Below are positions 34,301-45,538 of a stretch of 64,000 bases of DNA, one piece after another. The DNA lies in contig NW_026252092.1 of assembly GCF_025399195.1 (NCBI RefSeq), positions 310,001 through 374,000 of the forward strand. The letters run 5' to 3'. The notes below the pieces were generated by a model. That model was given only the letters and a program-made list of their open reading frames with translations, was not told the origin of the DNA and did not search any database. The position numbers were made by a program, and so were the translations under genes. This stretch comes from Umbelopsis ramanniana AG (lineage: Eukaryota > Mucoromycota > Umbelopsidomycetes > Umbelopsidales > Umbelopsidaceae). Numbering within the stretch: position 1 is the stretch's first letter; each line of letters starts with the position of its first letter.

Positions 34301-34622
34301 ATGAAGAAATTGTAAAATAAATGTCATTTTCTAGAATCTACTTCACGCCAACTTACATACGTTGCCAACGCTTCGGCTCTATGTAGGCGAACCATGGCCA
34401 ACCCAACCTCAGTCTTCACCTCCCAGCCATACCAAGTGGTTCCATCCATTAAACCTTTTATGAATTTCATTATTTCAGTTATCGCAGTTTACCCAAGTTC
34501 GGAAGGAGGGTTTCTTTTTGGCGACGACTACTCTGTAATTTCTCCATTTCCCAGTCACCGGCGTAAAAGGCGGGGCACAATCGGCGGAACTCAGAACAAA
34601 GTACCCATTAGTTGACCTGATA
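34301..34622. promoter_or_regulatory. upstream region of the DCAF11-like gene
   Basis: About 320 bp. It holds an ATG in a strong context (ACCATGG, 34394) opening a 73-codon frame that ends at 34615, eight bases before the main start codon. This could be an upstream ORF in the leader if transcription begins before 34394. Confidence 0.4.
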
Positions 34623-37054
34623 ATGTCGAACGCCGTACATTATGATGAAGAGAATATGAATTCGGACTCAAGTGATGAAATGGATGAAGATTCAGATTCT
34701 ATACAAGTCGTAACGTCGAGACCCCTTGCGGTCGATTACAGCTCGAATGATACGCATGCTAACGGAAACCGCAGCTCCGACCGCCCGCGATATCATGCCA
34801 GCACTATTTTCGTAAGCCATTCGAACGGGGATGGTTCAGGAAGGCGACAAATTCATAGACAAAGGTCGAGTGACTCAAATGAGGAAAGCACGGAAACAGG
34901 AGTTGAACAAGGCTACTTCATTGAGCTCGACGATGATGAAATTAGTGACGCCCTCCTACCCGACAGTGATAGCGAGCTTGACGGTGAGGATGCAAGAGAG
35001 CTTATGGAGGAATTGGCCGAGTTACACGCATTGCACCATGATGGAGATGATGACGATGATGACGATGATACGAATGAAGAAGAAGAAGTTGAAGACGATG
35101 AAGATTATCTTCCAGAGAATGAATATCATATCGATGACGATTTTGATATTATCGACGACGACGATGAAAATGATGAGGATTATTATGAAAATGATGATGA
35201 CGAAGAAGAAGATAGTTCGGAAGTTGCCTACCATGCGATTCTGCGTATGGTTATCCAACGACAGCAGCAATTTATTCATCGCACTCATAATCCAAGTCAA
35301 AGGCAGGCCGCTTTGCAAAAACTTAGAGAGCACGACGCCAAGCAGAGAAAAAACGGTGGCGAACTACTTGCTAAGTCTGGATGGTTTGGAGAACCCGATG
35401 GTGTTTATGGCCAACACGATGTATTTGGATATCGAAAAAATGGACGTCGCCATGAGATATCAAATATAGCGTCCAATTTAAGAGAAAGGGAAATGTCTGG
35501 AAATTACCGTGGTAGCCGAAACAAGCTTGGCAGAGTAAGTCTTCACAAGTAAATCTCATTTAAAAACCAACACTAGTTAAAAATATTCTGTTACAGAGTT
35601 TTGTACCAAAGCAGCATGCAACCAAAATGAAGCAATATGATGCAGAGGTTTATTCCGGACAGTTTTCTGAGGATGGGTATGTAGAGACATCAAAATATTT
35701 AACAAGAATATCGACTGACCTTCATTATTGCAAAGGTCACTATTTTACACTTGCACAAAAGACTTCATGGTCCATCTCTATGACAGCACTGACCCTGAAA
35801 GTTTCCAAGAAATGAAAGCCATACACGCTGTTGCTGGACAATGGACGCTTACAGGTATATAGAGGCAACTGAAAATGTACAATTAGGAAACCTTTGAATT
35901 TACTTTTAACTTTTCACTTTCCCAGATGCTAACCTGTCAAGAGATAACAGCTGGCTTGCATATAGCTCTTTAACACCATATGTCACGCTGGCCAGCACGG
36001 ATGTCTATAATGATAATACTATTGCTTTAAATTTTAACGAATCTAAGCTTGGTATCCGATGTGTACGTTTGGTCTCCACCTGCTCTTATTTTCCCATTAT
36101 TTTGCACTAACTTCGTTATTTATCAGATATGGTCTGTTCGATTCTCACGTTCCGGCAAGGAGATAGTTGCAGGATCTTCTGCTGATTCTGAGGAAGATAG
36201 ATCTATTTTGCTATATGACATTGAGCGACAAAAGGTGATAGACTCTGCAGGTGGTCATTATGGCGACGTCAATGCTGTGTGCTTTGCCGACGATGGATCC
36301 AACCTTCTCATCTCTGGTTCTGATGATATGTCGATTCGAGTATGGGATAGACGCACGTTACATGGAGAAATGGCTGCAGGAGTACTGGTCGGTCACACGG
36401 AAGGGATCACATACGTTTCACCTAAGGGCGACGGCCGATACTTGGTATCTAACGGAAAAGATCAATGTGCAAAAGTGTGGGACATTAGGTAGGTCTTCTA
36501 CCATAGAGTACCCTATGTCGAATAGCCGCTCACTCCTATGCATTGCAGAACAATGGTCTCTTCAAGAGCAGCTGAGGATACGAGATTAGATAGCGAATTT
36601 GATTATCGCCGTGGTAATTATCCAGGTGTTCCAAGACTACATACAAAAGACTCTTCAGTTATGACCTATCGTGGTCACAAGGTTTTGAGGACATTAATAC
36701 GATGTCATTTTTCACCACCATCCAATACTGGTCAGCGCTATATATACTCTGGTTCTGCCGATGGTCGTGCACATGTAAGTAGCTATCTAGCAAGCGTAAT
36801 GAATTATGTGCGATTGCTGAATAATTTTTTGATAGATATATAATCTTGATGGTTCAGTAAATCAAATTCTGGATGCTTCTGAAATCATTGGACAATCAAG
36901 ATATCGACAACGTCGGTCTTACTCTTATACTTTTGGGTACGACGCTACGCCTTGTACAAGAGATGTCAGTTGGCATCCCTACCTGCCCAATATCATAAGT
37001 AGTTCCTGGAGGGATGACTACGGTTATCTTCTCAAGCATGACCTCTTAGAATGA
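34623..37054 (+). CDS. DCAF11/LEC14B-type WD40 protein
   Basis: Likely substrate receptor for CUL4-DDB1 ubiquitin ligases, the role of DCAF11 (WDR23) in animals. Exons: 34623-35534, 35597-35676, 35736-35854, 35926-36062, 36127-36488, 36549-36774, 36836-37054 (684 aa). The N-terminal 200 residues are extremely acidic (runs of Asp/Glu at 34980-35215). A basic helical linker and WD repeats follow: YSGQFSEDGSLFYTCTKD, IWSVRFSRSGKEIVAGSS, DVNAVCFADDGSNLLISGSD, SIRVWDRR and KVWDIR. Then come the family block TLIRCHFSPPSNTGQRYIYS and VSWHPYLPNIISSSW. Intron 4 was placed to join IRC to IWSVRFS. Confidence 0.92.
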
Positions 37055-37734
37055 GATTATTTACAGTCACCATGATATTATAATCCAAATGTCGGCTTTC
37101 AACTTTCGAAATATGGCCCCTTTCCATTCGCCTTGTCTGTCATGTATAGGGCATATTGAAAGTATAGGATTGCGTATTCAAATAATTGATCATTGAGGCA
37201 ATAAAAATTGCTACTAGTAAAATTGTTGCCGAGCTTTTTCTATACTTCGTGATATAAAATTTTGTTTTTAAGTATTACACTCGATTCTACTTTCGTTTCT
37301 GTCTATCCAATTACAATTCCAAGTTTTCCCGACAGCAGACCAAAACTCTATATAGTGGCACAGTATAGCACTCAAATACAACTTCTATTTACTTACAGCT
37401 ATTGCGTAAGTGGGAGTAATATTCGTCAAAGAATACTTTATGAACACCTTTAGACTATTAGCGTGGAAGGTTTGACTTGTTCCTGTACCTTAAAAATCTA
37501 AAAGCATAGTAGTACTTCTGTGTTCGAAAACGGCCACCGGCGCTTAAACATTTCAGAGATTTTTTTGTTTTCAAAATTCTTTGCACAAACTAGCTTTCAG
37601 TTCAGCGGTAGTCGACAATCTTCACCTGCAGACAACTGAAACAGAAGAGCAGACCACGTCCTCCTATATCCATTGAGAGTTTCTCTCGAAACCTTTTCAA
37701 CAAAAGATAAAGCCTTCCCCAAAATTAAGCCATC
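37055..37734. other. spacer and promoter before NOT4
   Basis: About 680 bp, AT-rich, between two genes on the same strand; it should hold the DCAF11-like 3' end and the NOT4 promoter. A short open frame at 37262-37453 has no support. Confidence 0.5.
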
Positions 37735-40700
37735 ATGTTCAACTCAGATGACGAAGACTTCGATTGCCCTTTGTGCATGGAAGAATTGGACGTTGCTGAT
37801 CGAAACTTCAGACCTTGCCCTTGCGGATATCAGGTGAGATTCCACACAAGTTTTGTTTTACTACTCACTTATGTTAACAAATGTAAAACCGTAGGTTTGC
37901 CGTTTTTGCTGGCATCATATCAAAGAAAATTTAAATGGACGTTGTCCTGCTTGGTGAGTTTGAGCTGGAGCACTTGGTCCCATCCATTTACATTTTGTTT
38001 ACTAAGCAATCGAACCGCAGTCGACGAGAATATACCGAGCAATCTGTAGAATTCCAGCCTGTTAGTTCAGATGAGTATGTATCTGATGTTAGCCCCTTGA
38101 ACTGCGGAGCGATCATAGGTAACCTGACTATGTTTCACTTCTCTTGCACAGAATTGCAAGACTCAAACGAGAAAAGAAAGAGAAAGAGCGAGAGCAAAAA
38201 GAGATGGAGCTTGCGAATCGCAAACATTTAGCGAACATGAGAGTCATCCAAAAGAACCTGGCTTATGTAATCGGATTGCATCCCAAGTACGCTACAGAAG
38301 AGGTGCCTATCAATCCATTGTATGATATAACTTTCTAGCGTTCTGAACAATATATGCTAACATCTATTTTGATCTGCAGATTATTCGATCGAATGACTTC
38401 TTTGGTCAATATGGAAAGATTTCGAAGCTGGTAATCAATAAGCGACCAGCGTTACCATCATCGACTTCTTCCGCAACTCTACCTCCTAGCGTTGGCATAT
38501 ATGTAACATATCAGCGTAAAGAAGAGGCCATGAGATGTATTCAAGCTGTAGATGGGAGTATGGTTGGCGGTCGCATTTTGAGGTTTGTGTTCATACAAAA
38601 TGTGGATCAATTGCATGCAATCATAGTGCTAACGACATCTGTATGCTAGGGCTTCACTTGGAACAACTAAATACTGTACCTACTACCTTCGAAATATTCC
38701 CTGTCCAAATCCCGCTTGTATGTACCTACATGAGCCTGGCGATGATGCTGATAGTATATCAAAGGAAGAGTTGGCTTCAGGGTATGTCTTTACACTCAAC
38801 ATTAATTACAATGTCGAATGCTTTCCATTATCATCTTAACAATTGATTCCTTCAGAAAACATAAAATGCGTGATTCAATGTCAGCTGAATTCGGCCCACG
38901 ATCGCACGCTTTCGAAAATCGTTCATTCTCATCTGCCGACAATTCTCCCATATCATCTCCTTCTATACACCACAGCCATAAGCCATTGAACATCATTGAG
39001 TCTGTAGTTAGTACTCCCTATAAAACGCCAACTGCCAGACATGAACAGTACAAGCAATCATATTTCGACGACCATCACGCTGCGGAGCCTTCTCGACCTG
39101 CTTTGCCTCTTACAGCATCGTGGGCCAAATCTGCCAGTGGGTCTTCTACACCAACGTTTAGACATCATCACAATGATAATCAAGATCTAGACGTGTCATC
39201 TGATAACTTTGGTCCGTCTTTAGCCGCAGCTGTTGCTTTGGCGCAGAAAGCCAGCAACCCTAGCCACCGATTAAAGTCTGATAGGAAGGTGACCAAAAAA
39301 GCCGAGCAAAGCATTGTACAACGCGCTGGAATACCTGCTGGACCGCATAGCCTTCGACAAGAAGCAGATGCGGACACTGACGCAGATTATACTGGAGACG
39401 ACGATGGTACATCAGAATTAGGATCAACGCCGAAGATTGTTGATCCACTGACCTATTTCGTGCTGGGCATGGATGCAACTGATATACTTGTACCTGGCGC
39501 AGATGGAGAAGCTGAATTCACCGTTCTTGGAGTGAGCAGCCTACATGAAGAAGCGAGAGTGCCGGAGAAGAAACAAGATATTCAGGAAGACCAAGAAGTG
39601 GTTACTGGAATCGCTTTCTTGAAATCCAACATCAGATATAATACAGCTAATGTGCAACCAACATTCGATCCATGGGAACACCAGCCGATTACTCAATCTG
39701 CATCATCCAAACAAGATAGCTTGGCCAGGGAGCTCACCAAGGGTGCAATACAACGACCGCAATGGAGAGAGCAGGCTACTCTTCATAGTGGCGTAGAAAA
39801 TGGCAGCCCAGTTGCATCAACGGCAACAGCTTACATTCAAGGTTCTAACATGTCAGCGAAGCAAACTTTACCCGACATGTCAGTTCGTAGTGCTGCTTTA
39901 TTGTCGGCATTACAATCAAACGCTGAACAGCAAGCTTCTCGATCGAAACATTTGAATGCACCGCCAGGAATATCTCGCCAGTATCGCACGATACCGTCTG
40001 AGATGCCAACGACGCAGCCACGAGTCATTTCACCGCCGTCTACGATATCACCTTTGGCAGTATTGAATGGTGCCAATATTCCCCAAACATCCCCCCGACT
40101 TCAAAATGCGCCTTCCAATTATTCATTCTCCTCGGATATGCACGAGGGTAAGCTGAACTTCTATTTTTTTGACTTCATACAATATGTGATCTTCACGTTT
40201 CTCTTACCATTGTTTTGCTTTAATAGCTTCCCAACAACCATCACCATTGCATGAAGTGCGAAGTTTCGGAATGATGCATCAGAGATCTCCACAGCAAACA
40301 GCACATCTGCTGAATCAGCTTACTGTGCCAATGAAGGAGCAAAGCACGCTGTCATCAGTACCTAACAATTCGGAAACGAGAGGTGAAGGTCGACGGCTAA
40401 GAGTATTCCAAGGTATGAGAGGCGACACTCAAAATTTGGAGAATAACCTTCAACAATCTCGGAGCAAAAAGCCAGAATCACAATCCGATATTGCGGACTA
40501 TTTGAACAGCATGGCTGTCTCACCATCGTTTTCTATAAGAGAACCACCGCGTATGCAACAGGCCAATAGCCATAATGTCGGGGCTGGCTCCGATACGGCG
40601 GCCGATACGTCAAAAGCTCGGTGGGGTAATTTGCAGCTCCTCTCCCATATGATTCCAAATGACAAAGGCGGTGCTTCATTTACGACGACACCACCTGGAT

Positions 40701-40987
40701 TAGTGTCCACAGCGTCATCACCAAAATCTTCACCTTATGGACCAGAAACTCCTCGATCCGCAGGAGACATGCGGTTTTCACCGATATCATTGGAAACGCT
40801 CATGTCATCAGCCTCAAACAGTAAAGCCAGTACTGAACACAACATGATGAACAACAACGAATACCATGATAATATAACGTTCAGATCGAACAACCGTGAA
40901 ATTCAATCAGCCAACGAAGAGGCAGCCCAACTTCAAGATCGGTTACGGGCTTTAATTCATAAAAATAAGAATGTCATGTTTTCTTAA
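37735..40987 (+). CDS. NOT4: NOT4/MOT2, CCR4-NOT associated RING E3 ligase
   Basis: E3 ligase of the CCR4-NOT complex, acting in mRNA turnover and co-translational quality control. Exons: 37735-37833, 37895-37953, 38021-38074, 38152-38302, 38380-38582, 38650-38781, 38856-40147, 40227-40987 (916 aa). The C4C4 RING is CPLCMEELD...FRPCPCGYQVCRFC...CPAC. It is followed by the basic helix RLKREKKEKEREQKE, an RRM (NLAYVIGLHPK...FFGQYGKISKLVINK) and a C3H1 finger (YCTYYLRNIPCPNPACMYLH). The long C-terminal tail is Ser/Gln/Pro-rich and disordered. Seven introns, 61-79 nt, give one frame. Confidence 0.96.
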
Positions 40988-42455
40988 ATGATTTCCGATG
41001 CACCCTGTACTCACGACAGTCAATACTACGTAGACCTTATTTTCCCTTTATGTGTGCTCATCAATGATGCAATCAATCAATTCCCCTCAACTACCCTAAC
41101 GAAAATGCACAAAAGTATTCCTAAATTTCATAATGAATTAACTTTCAAGAAACCTTTTCTTTGCACACGCATTGTATTTTCCAATGGGGGGAACGTTGTC
41201 TGCTACAAAGCCAATGGCCATTTGTCAAGCTGTCACTGGCCAGGTCAGGGCACAACTTTATTTCAGCCGCAGCTATTTTTACGGTACAATCTTGGCCACT
41301 CATTCACGTTACTTTGTAAACAAGACACTCTGTCATATTTATACCCCATACCAAGAGAACTGTTACATCTCCATCTATCTGAACAGAGCTGACGGCCAGG
41401 ATGTATTGAAATTCTACGCATTCTATCTGTTTCTGTATGCATCGATACGTCACATATAAACTTGAAATGGCAGCTACAGCAGGAGGACAAACAAATGATT
41501 GACAGTTGTAAGCCATGTCGGAGGCTCAACTGCATAAGCCATATGGCTGAGAGTAGCCAGCATGACATGTCAACGAAAACATATATAAGCGAGAGCTTGA
41601 AGTTTTACCTACCTACTTATCCAATAACAACAACCAAATGCATTCACACAGACAATCTCTCTCTTCCATCTTTTCCTCCGTACATAGCATCTTATCGGAT
41701 GGCCAAAAGGATAAAATTCACCATGTTCACTTTTCTCGAGTCTTGATAATCAACGGCTCTGATTGCTTTATCGTTGGCCACCAAGCATGTCGCCAAAGAA
41801 CAAGTTGCAATCTGAGCAGATACTCATAAGAGTTTCTATCGCAAACGCAGATTGCAAACGCAGATAGCAAACTCAACAGAGACTCACGGGACTATATCCT
41901 AAAACCAAGTCGCAAAGAGCTACTGCTTGCTAGAAGCAACACTTATTGTTTAGTATCATGGAACCATAGTCTTCCAAGAACATTCGCTCTAGTATTATAC
42001 ATCTGGCTACGAGGAACAGCCTCAACTGTAAATTTATTATCCTGTATTATGAATTATAACCTTCTTAATGAAGACACTTGTAAAATCTGTACTTGAAAGA
42101 CACTTTTTCCCTGTGAATCCTGTGTGAAATTGGCAATGAAAGCGCGGCAGCCATTAGGATAAATAAATCTCCGCGCACACAAAAATCAAGATGGACTCAT
42201 TGCCTCAATTACCGGAGTACCAATTATATTTACGTCACAAGTTTTGGGAACACGTGAGCGGTTTTTCAGCTCAACCAGAAGCAGAGCCGCCCGCCCCAGT
42301 GTCCCTCAAAGAGCAGTTCTACCACCATTGCAAAAACTTTTTTTCTTCTCTCATCACCTTTATATCCTCATCCCTTCACCAGCAGAGTCTTCATCAAGAA
42401 AGTCAAGTGGCTCAATCTAAGTTTGGAAAGCAAGGCTACGTAGACAAGGAAGGAA
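40988..42455. other. 1.5 kb spacer before the PWWP gene
   Basis: No recognisable gene. It includes a small near-tandem motif (GCAAACGCAGATTGCAAACGC, then AGATAGCAAACTC, around 41840-41870). A 94-codon ATG-initiated frame (42191-42475) overlaps the PWWP start codon in another frame. The NOT4 terminator and PWWP promoter should be here. Confidence 0.45.
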
Positions 42456-44167
42456 ATGCCACAACAAGCAAGTGAGACAGACTACGCGCCAGGTAACATT
42501 GTCTTTGCAAAACTCAAAGGTTATCCTTGGTGGCCGGCAAGAGTAAGTTCATGTTTGAAGCTTAGTGTTTCGTTGGTGAAGAAGCCATATCGGCTGTAGA
42601 CTTGTTCAGATCGTGTACTGTCAAGTTTACACGCTCCCCCCCAGTCCAAATTCTTGGCCTTGGTGAAAAATCCGAATCTTTGCTTTCCTAACCACTCCTT
42701 ACCTTTTGGATGGAAATAGATCGAGTTGGACACCAATGTACCGGCGACGGTATTAAAGCAAAAGTCAAAATCAAAGGGTCCCCTGTGGACGGTTTTCTTT
42801 TTTGGGTCAAAGGACTAGTAAGTGAATATTTGGCTTGGCTGGCTGGGGGAAACTTTGCGGCTGATGGAGGTTTCGGATGGATCTACATATGGATTGTTGG
42901 GTATACTGGTTCGGATGTGGTATGGCAAAGAAGCATGGCAAGCGGGATGGAATTGGCGGTGTATTGGGAAAATAGTGGGATGATTTCTTAACAAATTTCA
43001 TCTTCTCCATCTTCATAGTGGATTTTTTGGAGCTGACTCCATCAGACCCTTCAATGCAGACGCAGTGGAACGTGACCTGAAGGCAAAGAAGTTCAAGACA
43101 AAAGATTTGGAATTAGCGGTTCGTCAGGCGCTGGATCCTTCGTTATTGGAGGTGGATGAGGAAGATGAGGAGGAGGAAGAGGACGATGAGGAAGACGATG
43201 AAGGTGGCGATGTACCGGCAACACCCGTGAAGAAAACTTTGACACGAGGCAGTAGAAAGGGCAAGGCTGAACCTGTGAAAAAACCTATAAAGGTCAATGG
43301 AACAAGATCAGGTCAGAAAATGGATATTGATGACGACGAAGAGCCGATCATCAAGGTCGACAAGCTTCCTGCGAAGCGTCGAAGTCGTATCATAGAGGAT
43401 GAGGATGACAATGAAGTACAAGAAGGAAACAATCACGATCGACCATCCAAGTTGGTAAGTGTATATGAAGGGGTGGTGCTCAGGACCAAGTACTGCGTCT
43501 GACGATTGAATTTTTGGGTACTTAGCGGAAATCAGATGATGAGCCGATGGGAGTTGGATCTCACCGCAGTGAACGTAGTAGTGCATCGCCGTTAATGGGG
43601 AAGAAAGGGGAGGGGTCGAGCCCCTCGGATGCATTGAAGAAATCAGAACCCATGGACATCACTGGTGATGACGCCGATTCGGAACATAAGAAACATCAAA
43701 AGCAACTGTACCATATTCGCCACAAGCTTCAAAAGTTGGTGTACGAGAAAAAGCCAGTAAGTGAAAATGGGTGTTCATATCGTTTGGATGGAGAGATATG
43801 CAGGGACTAAATGCGTCTATGACAGAGCGAAATACCACTTGAGGATTATGCAAAGATAGATCAAGTACTCACGGAGATTGGAGGATATACCATTAACTAC
43901 CGGCTGCTGAAGGTACGTAAGCACATCGGCTAGGACAACAAAAAAGGATTTGCTTTAGTAAACTGTTGGGCATTACAGGAAACCAAAATCGGAAAAGTTA
44001 TGAAATCGGCTTGCTTACAGCCATTCGACGATGATAAGCAATATCGGCTACGAGAGAGGTGTCAGAGGTACATGAAAGATTGGAAAGCTATTTTAATGGC
44101 ACATCAAGGCGAATCCCAGAAAGGAGGAACAGAGGGAGGAGAGGCATCTGGCGGCAATGCAGCATAA
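42456..44167 (+). CDS. PWWP-domain chromatin protein (LEDGF/HDGF-like)
   Basis: Probable reader of methylated histone H3 (H3K36me) and DNA. Exons: 42456-42542, 42720-42817, 43019-43454, 43526-43756, 43826-43912, 43979-44167 (375 aa). The PWWP domain (about 10-80) reads PGNIVFAKLKGYPWWPARI, then TVFFFGSKDYGFFGADSIRPF. A Glu/Asp-rich linker and Lys-rich segments follow. A C-terminal helical region (HKKHQKQLYHIRHKLQKLVY ... DYAKIDQVLTEIGGYTINYRLLKETKIGKVMKSA) resembles the LEDGF integrase-binding/TFIIS N-terminal bundle. Introns 1 and 2 (177 and 201 nt) are long for this window. An in-frame stop just upstream (42441-42443) supports the start. Confidence 0.88.
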
Positions 44168-45538
44168 AATTTTCAATCGGTTTTTATGTGATTGTTATAC
44201 TCATTACTTCCATTTTGTATTTCCCGTGTCCGACCGTTTGCTACCATTTTTTCTTCTTCTGCTTCACATTTTTCTACTGGGTTTTTTTTTCTATTGATGA
44301 TGCATGGTTACTTTGTTGTTTTTACCTTGGTGATTGTTTCTTTTTGACCCCTTTCTTTCCAGCTCGTTTTTCCTCATACTACTTCACAATTCATTCCAAA
44401 ACACCCCTCCTCTCTCCTACAATATAGTCTAACATTCCCCTTTCCATAAATCAAATGCTTTTGATGTGATCAAAAAAAAATTAATTGGGTAGGGCTTTGA
44501 GTCCGCTGATGGTACGCATGCTGTGGCAGGCATGCGTGGCTTAATTGTGCCAGTGCTTTGGCAGGAGTTCCAAAAGTTTTGAGAGCCGATAAAACAACTG
44601 CACACGAGTATATTAATTATTATCGGACAGAAAGCTACATGGCTCGTGAGGTCATAGCGCCTGCATAGCAGATGGTAGCTCTCGCGCATAACGCTGTCTG
44701 GCTAGCTAGTGTTGAAAAGGGAAACCGCACCAGAAAAATAAACTTGGAAAAATAAACTTGGTAAGACAACATCAGCTGCTAAAAATTTCAATCACACGGA
44801 TGATTTTGCCCTCAAGCAAAAAAACCACTCCAGGCAGCTTGAAAGTCAATCTTTCAAAAATTTATATAATTGCCCTCGAAGGCTTTTCAGTAATATAAAC
44901 TTTACTGTAGGTTGTGCAAATCAATACACACAAGCTGATATTGCATCGCAACTATAATTATTCTCCGATGTCGACTGCGTCTGTTATACTGACTTAACCA
45001 CAATATTTCAGTGTTACAGCAGGGAATAGACAATATATTTCACCAAGAAAATCACAAGAAAAATGTTTGTTGCAGTGAGACAGCAACATACGTTACAGGA
45101 AAAGTGAAAAATCCACTTTAGTTGAGCTTGAAATTTTTTTTGATTCGCCAAACCATTTTCCAAATTGAACACACTGGCGGTCCTGGCATCCTCCATTACC
45201 TGTGGCGTTAATGGGGCCCACTTTAAAGCAATAAAGGACATCTTCTGTGGATTGATCGCAGATACGGTATATTGTGACGAAGACGGATAGTGAACCTGCC
45301 GAATAAGAAATGGCATGCCTCATTTTCTGGCTATAGGCTGAAAAGACAGCTTTAGCCGAATTGAGCTGTCCCCAGAAATTTGAACAGGCCTTACCGCGCT
45401 GGCTTTGAACGGAAAAAACGCAGGACACTTCCATAACATCCAGCCAGCTCAGCATAACAGCACACTTTTCCATCTGAGAACACAGAATCTTTTACAGAAT
45501 TTAAATTTTCCAATCAGCATCTACTGATTCTTGTATAC
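44168..45538. other. 1.4 kb spacer before the PAK kinase gene
   Basis: No gene is supported. Features are a hairpin (44514-44537, arms ACGCATGC/GCATGCGT, 8-nt loop) and a 15-nt tandem duplication AAAAATAAACTTGG near 44735-44762. A 126-codon minus-strand frame (45093-45473) has no recognised motif. Confidence 0.45.
44514..44537. other. perfect 8-bp inverted repeat (hairpin)
   Basis: Left arm ACGCATGC (44514-44521) and right arm GCATGCGT (44530-44537) surround eight bases. It may be a regulatory palindrome or a chance match. Confidence 0.5.

Noticed and set aside
35022-35333. 103-codon minus-strand frame rich in Ile and Phe
   Set aside because: It is the antisense shadow of the Asp/Glu-rich stretch of the DCAF11-like gene.
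45093-45473. 126-codon minus-strand frame in the PAK upstream region
   Set aside because: No recognisable domain, odd composition and no supporting introns; it is most likely chance.
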